Of a DNA stretch of 64,000 nucleotides, positions 59,233-64,000 are shown in pieces. This DNA is from Mesorhizobium huakuii. Lineage in GTDB: Bacteria; Pseudomonadota; Alphaproteobacteria; Rhizobiales; Rhizobiaceae. A program made the position numbers and the translations under genes. The stretch is from positions 1 through 64,000 of the forward strand of contig NZ_BSNY01000023.1 in the NCBI RefSeq assembly GCF_030160235.1. The letters run 5' to 3'. The notes beneath the pieces were generated by a model that ran no database searches, had not been told where the DNA came from, and saw only the letters and a program-made list of their open reading frames with translations. The first letter of the stretch is position 1, and the number at the start of each line of letters is the position of its first letter.

Positions 59233-60507
59233 CTATTCCGGCATCCTCAACCCCAGCGCCTCGACCATCGCCGGGTCCAGCGCGCGCGTGGTGTCGTCCA
59301 TCATGCCCATGCCGTCGAAGAGGTCCCAGAAGGCCCAGGGGAAGCCGGCCGCCTCGGCGCTCTGGCGGACATCGGAAATGTAGCGGGCGCGGTCGGGGTT
59401 GGGCGCCGCCACATAACGCGCGTCGGTGCGCAGCGCGCCGAACTCGCCCATGATGACGCGTTCCGGCGCAATGCCGTGGGCATCGGCCCAGGCGCGCGCC
59501 TGGCTCAGATATTTGTCGATGAACCAGCGGTCGGGCTTGGCGTCGAAATAGACCTTCAGCACGCGCTCGGTTTCGGCATAGGCGGCCTGCTTGTCCGCTT
59601 CGGAGGTCTCGGAATCCTGCGCCATGCGAGCGCGCACGGAGGCCAGCGTCTGTTCGAGCGAGCCGGCGGAGGCCGGCCATGGCACATTGTTCAGCGAACG
59701 GTAGACCGGCTCGCGCATCCAGGGCGCACCCTGGTGGCTGAACAGATAGGGCTCGTAGAAGTGGAAGGTGAACAGGATCGGTTCGAAGGCCGCCAGGGGC
59801 GCCGGGTCGAGTGCCACGAGCCCGCTGACCATCGAGCCGCAGCCGCCGGTGACGACCAGCGGCAAGGTCCGGGATGATGCCCTGGCCGCCGTCAGCAGGG
59901 ATGCCTGCACCTGCGACCAGACGTTGGAATCGCAGGACTGCGCCGGTTCGTTGACCGGTTCCAGCGCCACCATGCCCGGCGTGAACCGCGCCAGCCTGCC
60001 GGCAAGCTCGCCGATCAGCGCCCGGTAGAGCTCGAAGGCCGGAGCCTCGGTGCTGGAGAGCATGCGATCGGGGTTCCAGTAATGGGTGGCGCCATTGGCC
60101 TGGACGTTGACGATGATGCCGAGGCCGGCGGCGAGCGTGGCGGCAACGGCGGCATCCAGCATGGCCAGCAATTTTGCGCGCGTGGTAGCGTCGGCGGCGA
60201 GGAACGGGCCGGGATCCACGGGCAGGCGGATGAAATCGAGCCCGGTCTGGCGTAGCCGACCAAGGTCGTCCGGGGTCGGCACCGGCCGCTGCGACTGGAA
60301 GGGCGGCCAGTCATAGTCGGTGCGTGGTGCGGGAAATTCGCGTGTCAGCGCGAACCAGGGCCAGGCATTGACGCCGCGGCGGAAACGCCATTCGCCAATG
60401 GCGGCAAGGGCGGACGAGGCGGAAAGTGGCGCCAGCGATGCAGCGGCGGGCACCAGCGCTGTCGACAGCGCGGTGGTGAGAAGCCGCCGACGCGACCAGC
60501 CCGTCAT
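59233..60507 (-). CDS. Exported glycoside hydrolase family 5 protein (cellulase-like)
   Basis: A 424-residue exported enzyme. The N-terminus 'SRRRLLTTALSTALVPAAA' is a likely twin-arginine signal. The catalytic acid is E187 in 'ALEPVNEPAQ' and the nucleophile E355 in 'VIMGEFGALR', the GH5 pair. It cleaves a beta-glycosidic bond, probably of the polysaccharide made by this locus, as seen with hydrolases in bacterial EPS clusters. It overlaps the upstream glycosyltransferase gene by 4 bp. Confidence 0.9.
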   Translation of the reverse strand: MTGWSRRRLLTTALSTALVPAAASLAPLSASSALAAIGEWRFRRGVNAWPWFALTREFPAPRTDYDWPPFQSQRPVPTPDDLGRLRQTGLDFIRLPVDPGPFLAADATTRAKLLAMLDAAVAATLAAGLGIIVNVQANGATHYWNPDRMLSSTEAPAFELYRALIGELAGRLARFTPGMVALEPVNEPAQSCDSNVWSQVQASLLTAARASSRTLPLVVTGGCGSMVSGLVALDPAPLAAFEPILFTFHFYEPYLFSHQGAPWMREPVYRSLNNVPWPASAGSLEQTLASVRARMAQDSETSEADKQAAYAETERVLKVYFDAKPDRWFIDKYLSQARAWADAHGIAPERVIMGEFGALRTDARYVAAPNPDRARYISDVRQSAEAAGFPWAFWDLFDGMGMMDDTTRALDPAMVEALGLRMPE

Positions 60508-61673
60508 ACCGCGCCGGGCGAGGGGTGGTCGATCGCGGCCGTTCTGGCTGATGTGACGCCAAGAAGCCGATAGGCTTCATTCTCGTAGGCCAGCAGCACA
60601 TCCTCCCAGCGGAAGGCTTCGCGGGCGCGTGTCCTGGCGGCCTCGCCGCAGGCCTTGACCAGCGCATCATCCTCCATCGCCGTCTGCATCCGCTCGGAGC
60701 AGCTTTGCGTGTCGGTGAAATAGATGGCAGCGGCCCCGGCCACCCATCTGTTGTAGGGATTGTCGTGCGCGATCACCATGTTGCCGGCGGCCAGCGCCTC
60801 GACCAGCGAAGGGTTGGTGCCGCCGACCGTGTGGCCATGCATATAGGCGCGAGCGTGGTACCTAAGCGCCTTCACCGCCGCCTGGTCGTAGATGGCGCCG
60901 GGCAGGACCACCGAGGCGTTCGCCGCCTTGCGGACAGCGACATGATAGGGGATCTGGTCGGACAGCGTGCCCAGCACCACCAGCTTCATGTCGCGCTTGC
61001 GGCTGCAGAAGGCCTCGACGATCGGCAGGATGTTGTTGTCGGGCTCGATGCGCGCGATCGAGATCAGGTATTTCCCGGGCTCGAGGCCGAGCGCGCGCAC
61101 CGGCGCCTCGGGTGCCGATGTCACCGGGTCGGCGCCATAGGCGATGGTGGAAATGGCGCTGCGCGGCCGGCGCGTCGCCAGGTGATCGGCAATGACGGGG
61201 TGGTCGGCGACCAGCCGGTGCGAAGCCCAGGCGCCGATCCACTCATTGATCCAGAACCAGGTGCGCGCCGCGCGCCCCCATTTGGGGCGGCGCCACTCGA
61301 TGCCGTCCATGTTGGTGATGACCTTGCGCCGCATCAGCCTGAGCCAGGTCAGGAAGATCGCGCCATTGTAGCCGAGCACCAGGCAGACGCCGGGCCGGCG
61401 CGCGGCGTCGAGCACGCATTGCCAGTCGAACTCCAGCGTCGCGCGCGGGCCTTTCGAGGCGACCTGGACGTGGATGAGGTCGATGCCGCGCCAGCTGTCG
61501 AGGCGCACCCTCTGGTCGACCCGCTCGATCTCGTCCTGGCAGTAGACGCCAACCTTCCAGCCGCGTGCGACCAGAAAGAGCGCCAGTTTCTCGGCGAAGG
61601 TCTCGAAGCCGCCATGGGCCGCGGGGATGCCGCGCGTTCCCAGGATCAGGATGGAAGGCTGTTCCGGTTTCAT
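60504..61673 (-). CDS. Glycosyltransferase with DUF1972 domain
   Basis: A 389-residue GT-B glycosyltransferase. The DUF1972 N-terminus is 'ILILGTRGIPAAHGGFETFAEKLA'; the C-terminal donor-binding part has 'GGTNPSLVEALAAGNMVIAHD'. Members transfer rhamnose or similar sugars during polysaccharide assembly in the cytoplasm. ATG at 61673 fits the family's start; longer frames upstream lack homologous sequence. It is coupled to the GH5 gene, so these two minus-strand genes form one unit. Confidence 0.9.
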   Translation of the reverse strand: MKPEQPSILILGTRGIPAAHGGFETFAEKLALFLVARGWKVGVYCQDEIERVDQRVRLDSWRGIDLIHVQVASKGPRATLEFDWQCVLDAARRPGVCLVLGYNGAIFLTWLRLMRRKVITNMDGIEWRRPKWGRAARTWFWINEWIGAWASHRLVADHPVIADHLATRRPRSAISTIAYGADPVTSAPEAPVRALGLEPGKYLISIARIEPDNNILPIVEAFCSRKRDMKLVVLGTLSDQIPYHVAVRKAANASVVLPGAIYDQAAVKALRYHARAYMHGHTVGGTNPSLVEALAAGNMVIAHDNPYNRWVAGAAAIYFTDTQSCSERMQTAMEDDALVKACGEAARTRAREAFRWEDVLLAYENEAYRLLGVTSARTAAIDHPSPGAV

Positions 61674-62099
61674 GGCTGCTGGCGCTTTCAAATCCGTCCG
61701 ATCCGCTGTGGAAGGCTGTCCCGTGTCAAAACCGGCCCTGCAATATGCCTGCCAGGTCCGATTCCAGCCATTGTCGCATTCGGGTTGTAAAATATTTGTT
61801 CCAACCGCCGGAGTTGTTTCACTATCGGTCAACCTTCCGAACGTATGTGTATCGAAACGAGGCGATGCCGGGGCCAGTCGGCCCGCGAATGAATATATTA
61901 GCCCGGCATGAACCTTGCTGATGGACTTCTGCGCGCCAGAATCGGCGGAAGGCGTGCAGCGTCGGTGTGGTGAACCGGATCCAGATCCGTTTCATGACCA
62001 CACTGAAAACCAGTGAAGTCCAAAGGGGTGTTGGGCTTGACGTTTCCGGTCGCCGGTATGGTCAGGCGGCGGAATCGTCACACCACCCCTGACAGAAAG
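61674..62099. promoter_or_regulatory. Divergent promoter region between two glycosyltransferase genes
   Basis: 426 bp without a supported gene; AT-rich between about 61780 and 61910 (for example TTGTAAAATATTTGTTCC), which fits promoters for the genes at 61673 (-) and 62100 (+). In-frame extensions of both neighbours run into it but lack ribosome-binding sites and family sequence. Confidence 0.5.
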
Positions 62100-63281
62100 A
62101 TGCATGTGAAGATGCGGATTGCCTGCATCCATCAGGGATACGAGCTCTACGGTTCCGACCGCAGCTTCGCGGAGAGCGTGGCGGCGCTGCGCGCCGCGTT
62201 TCCGTTGGCCGACATCGAAGTGGTGCTGCCGCGCAGCGGACCGATCGTCGAAATCCTGGAACCCCATGCCAGCCGCATCGTCTTCGAACCGCTCTGGGTG
62301 CTGAGACGGCAGGCAATGCTGAGGCTGGCGACCATCGAGATGGCCCGGCTGCCGGTCGCGCTGTGGCGGGCATGGCGGCGCCTCGGCGCTTGCGACCTCG
62401 TCTATGTCAACACCTCGATCGTCGCCGACTATGCGCTGGCCTCACGCCTGCTGCCCGCCAAGGCGCTGCTGCACATCCATGAAATTCCCGAAGGCGTGCT
62501 GCGCCGGATCCTCGTCGGCCTGATGCACTGGAGCCATGCCGATCTCATCTTCAACTCGAAAGCGACGCGCGATACGTTCGGCGAGCCCAGATCCGCGCGC
62601 TCCTACGTTGTCTACAATGGCGTTGCCGGTCCGGCGGCGGCGGAGCCGATGACCTATGACGGCAAGCGCCCGCTGCGGGTGCTGCTGCTGGGCCGCGTCA
62701 ACCGGATCAAGGGCCAGGAAGTGCTTCTGGAGGCGCTCGCCTCGCTGCCGGCCGAGCTGAAGTCAAGGATCGAGGTGCGGCTGGTCGGCGGCGCCTTCGA
62801 AAGCGTCGAGCGCGAGCGCGCCCTGACCGAACTGGTCGAAACCATGGGGCTGAGCGGACATGTCAGCGCCTTGCCCTTCATCCCGGACCCTTCGGAGCAT
62901 TATCGCTGGGCCGACATCGTGACCGTGCCGTCGCGGCGTCCGGAATCGCTTGGCCGTGTCGCCATCGAGGCGATGGCCTATGGCCGGCCGCCGCTGGTGT
63001 CGGCGATCGGCGGGCTGGTCGAAGTGGTCGCCGACGGCGAGACCGGCTGGCATGTTCCGCCAGGCAATGCGGCGGCGTTGGCCGCGAAGTTGCGGGAGAT
63101 CATCCTCGCCCCCGAGGCCTGGCGCGGTTTCGTCGCCGCCGGGCGCAAGCGCTACGAGACGGTGTTCAGCGAACCGGTCGCCGCGGCCGCGATCGCGGCG
63201 ATCGCCGCCGACAAGCTGAAGGCTGCCATCGCAAGGCCGGACCGGACGGCAAGCACCCGGCAGGCGGAGACACAGCCGTGA
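62100..63281 (+). CDS. Glycosyltransferase family 4
   Basis: A 393-residue GT-B enzyme. 'RIACIHQGYELYGSDRSFAESV' is the acceptor-domain start and 'LRVLLLGRVNRIKGQEVLLEAL' and 'PESLGRVAIEAMAYGRPPLVSAIGG' (split: ESLGRVAIEAMAYGRPPLV) are the donor-binding motifs with the conserved Glu. It adds a sugar to the growing lipid-linked unit. ATG at 62100 is followed by another at 62112. Its stop overlaps the GTG of the flippase gene (GTGA). Confidence 0.9.
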   Translation: MHVKMRIACIHQGYELYGSDRSFAESVAALRAAFPLADIEVVLPRSGPIVEILEPHASRIVFEPLWVLRRQAMLRLATIEMARLPVALWRAWRRLGACDLVYVNTSIVADYALASRLLPAKALLHIHEIPEGVLRRILVGLMHWSHADLIFNSKATRDTFGEPRSARSYVVYNGVAGPAAAEPMTYDGKRPLRVLLLGRVNRIKGQEVLLEALASLPAELKSRIEVRLVGGAFESVERERALTELVETMGLSGHVSALPFIPDPSEHYRWADIVTVPSRRPESLGRVAIEAMAYGRPPLVSAIGGLVEVVADGETGWHVPPGNAAALAAKLREIILAPEAWRGFVAAGRKRYETVFSEPVAAAAIAAIAADKLKAAIARPDRTASTRQAETQP

Positions 63282-64000
63282 AGTTGCCTTTGCATCTGGT
63301 GCGGCGCCTCGTGCTGATGATCGGCGGCGAGGCGATGCAGAGCGGCTTTCATTTCGCGCTCAACATCGCGCTGCTGCACATGCTGTCGGCGCAAGGCTAC
63401 GGCCTCTTCGCCATCGCCATGGTGATGGGCGGCGTCGGCCTGTCCTATATCAGATCGCTGACTGCCGTTCCCGCCTCGATATGGATGGGCAAGAGCACCA
63501 ACAGCGCCGGCGTCGACGCCCATGACGTGGCCTTTGGAACGGCAGCGCTGGTGGTGGCGCTGCTGATGGCCGTCGGCACGGCTCTTCTGATGCATCTCCT
63601 GGGCGACCCGAGCGGCATTGCGGCCGGCTGCTTCGTCGGCGCATGGTCGCTGCGCAGCCATATGCGCACGGCATTCTTCGCGCGCCGCCAGCAGGTGATC
63701 GTCTCCGTCAGCGACGCGGCTTTCACAATCGCCGGCACCGTGTTCGCCGGCCTGGCGATCTGGTACGCCGAGGCCGCGCTGCAGACCGTCTTCTATGCCC
63801 TTGCCGCGGCCAACGTGATCGGCATCCTCGTCCTGGCCCGGCTGGCACGCCGCACGCTTCGCATCAGCTTCCGCATGCCGACGCGGCGGCGCTACACCAA
63901 ACTCTGGCGCCAGCTGTGTTGGTCGGCCTTCAGCGCGACCACCACCAACATCCAGGGGCAGTGCCTGGCTCTGCTGGTGGCCGGCATTGCCGGACCCGCG
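63278..64000 (+). CDS. Polysaccharide flippase-like membrane protein (3' end outside window)
   Basis: 241 residues are visible, beginning with GTG at 63278 coupled to the glycosyltransferase. There are about six hydrophobic segments, for example 'FHFALNIALLHMLSAQGYGL', 'DVAFGTAALVVALLMAVGTA' and 'DAAFTIAGTVFAGLAIWYAE', with basic loops. The arrangement fits a Wzx/MATE-type flippase that moves the lipid-linked repeat unit across the inner membrane. The C-terminal half is missing from the window. Confidence 0.72.
   Translation, partial: MKLPLHLVRRLVLMIGGEAMQSGFHFALNIALLHMLSAQGYGLFAIAMVMGGVGLSYIRSLTAVPASIWMGKSTNSAGVDAHDVAFGTAALVVALLMAVGTALLMHLLGDPSGIAAGCFVGAWSLRSHMRTAFFARRQQVIVSVSDAAFTIAGTVFAGLAIWYAEAALQTVFYALAAANVIGILVLARLARRTLRISFRMPTRRRYTKLWRQLCWSAFSATTTNIQGQCLALLVAGIAGPA

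Overview
The window is high-GC DNA with dense, overlapping, ATGA- or GTGA-coupled operons. It is most likely from an alphaproteobacterium of the order Hyphomicrobiales (Rhizobiales), and probably Mesorhizobium or a close relative. This rests on the aqpS-type arsenic operon, the BigR/Blh sulfide operon, DUF982 and GcrA-like genes, and palindromic intergenic mosaic repeats. The genus is inferred from gene content only; no database was searched.

Layout. 1-2.6 kb: the end of a LysR regulator and a membrane PAS-GGDEF diguanylate cyclase. 2.6-8 kb: an arsenic cluster (arsR, aqpS, arsC, a second arsR, a frameshifted flavoprotein with a Cys-rich tail, an MFS exporter, a methyltransferase). 8-11.3 kb, minus strand: a sulfide/persulfide detoxification operon (blh, bigR, two YeeE/YedE half-transporters, a TauE-type exporter) behind a palindromic operator. 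11.3-16.4 kb: an S-adenosylhomocysteine-hydrolase-like gene with an IclR regulator, then small enzymes and regulators. 16.7-20.4 kb: a ribose-type sugar ABC transporter. 20.4-24.8 kb: a phosphatase, a large membrane protein and a coupled three-gene unit of unknown function, separated by mosaic repeats. 24.8-30.5 kb: a phage-like accessory block (S24 repressor, GcrA-like protein, two DUF982 proteins, DUF1376 protein, small unknowns) in which two promoter regions share a 17-bp motif. 30.6-34.3 kb: an acyltransferase and small exported or membrane proteins. 34.7-42.7 kb: a spermidine/putrescine-type ABC transporter diverging from a MocR regulator, a DadA-like dehydrogenase and a GntR regulator. 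42.9-48.8 kb: five tiny genes encoding RiPP-precursor-like peptides, interleaved with a short transposable element, a 2-hydroxyacid dehydrogenase, a LacI regulator and a ketose epimerase. 49-64 kb: a flavin monooxygenase, then an exopolysaccharide locus (GumC/Wzc-like protein, VpsF-like polymerase, two glycosyltransferases, GH5 glycosidase, flippase) and a repeat-rich autotransporter broken by one missing base.

The most unusual element is the set of five 29-35-residue peptides (A-E). Their first ~21 residues are nearly constant (Y-x2-P-x-L ... T-A) with the spacing of lasso-peptide leaders. Their C-terminal tails differ and contain either Cys pairs or Gly/Pro-rich sequence, with no Asp/Glu to act as a lasso ring acceptor. 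No maturation enzyme is encoded beside them. They may be substrates of a leader-dependent enzyme encoded elsewhere. A 462-bp element with perfect 23-bp inverted ends and an 8-bp target duplication has inserted into this peptide array.
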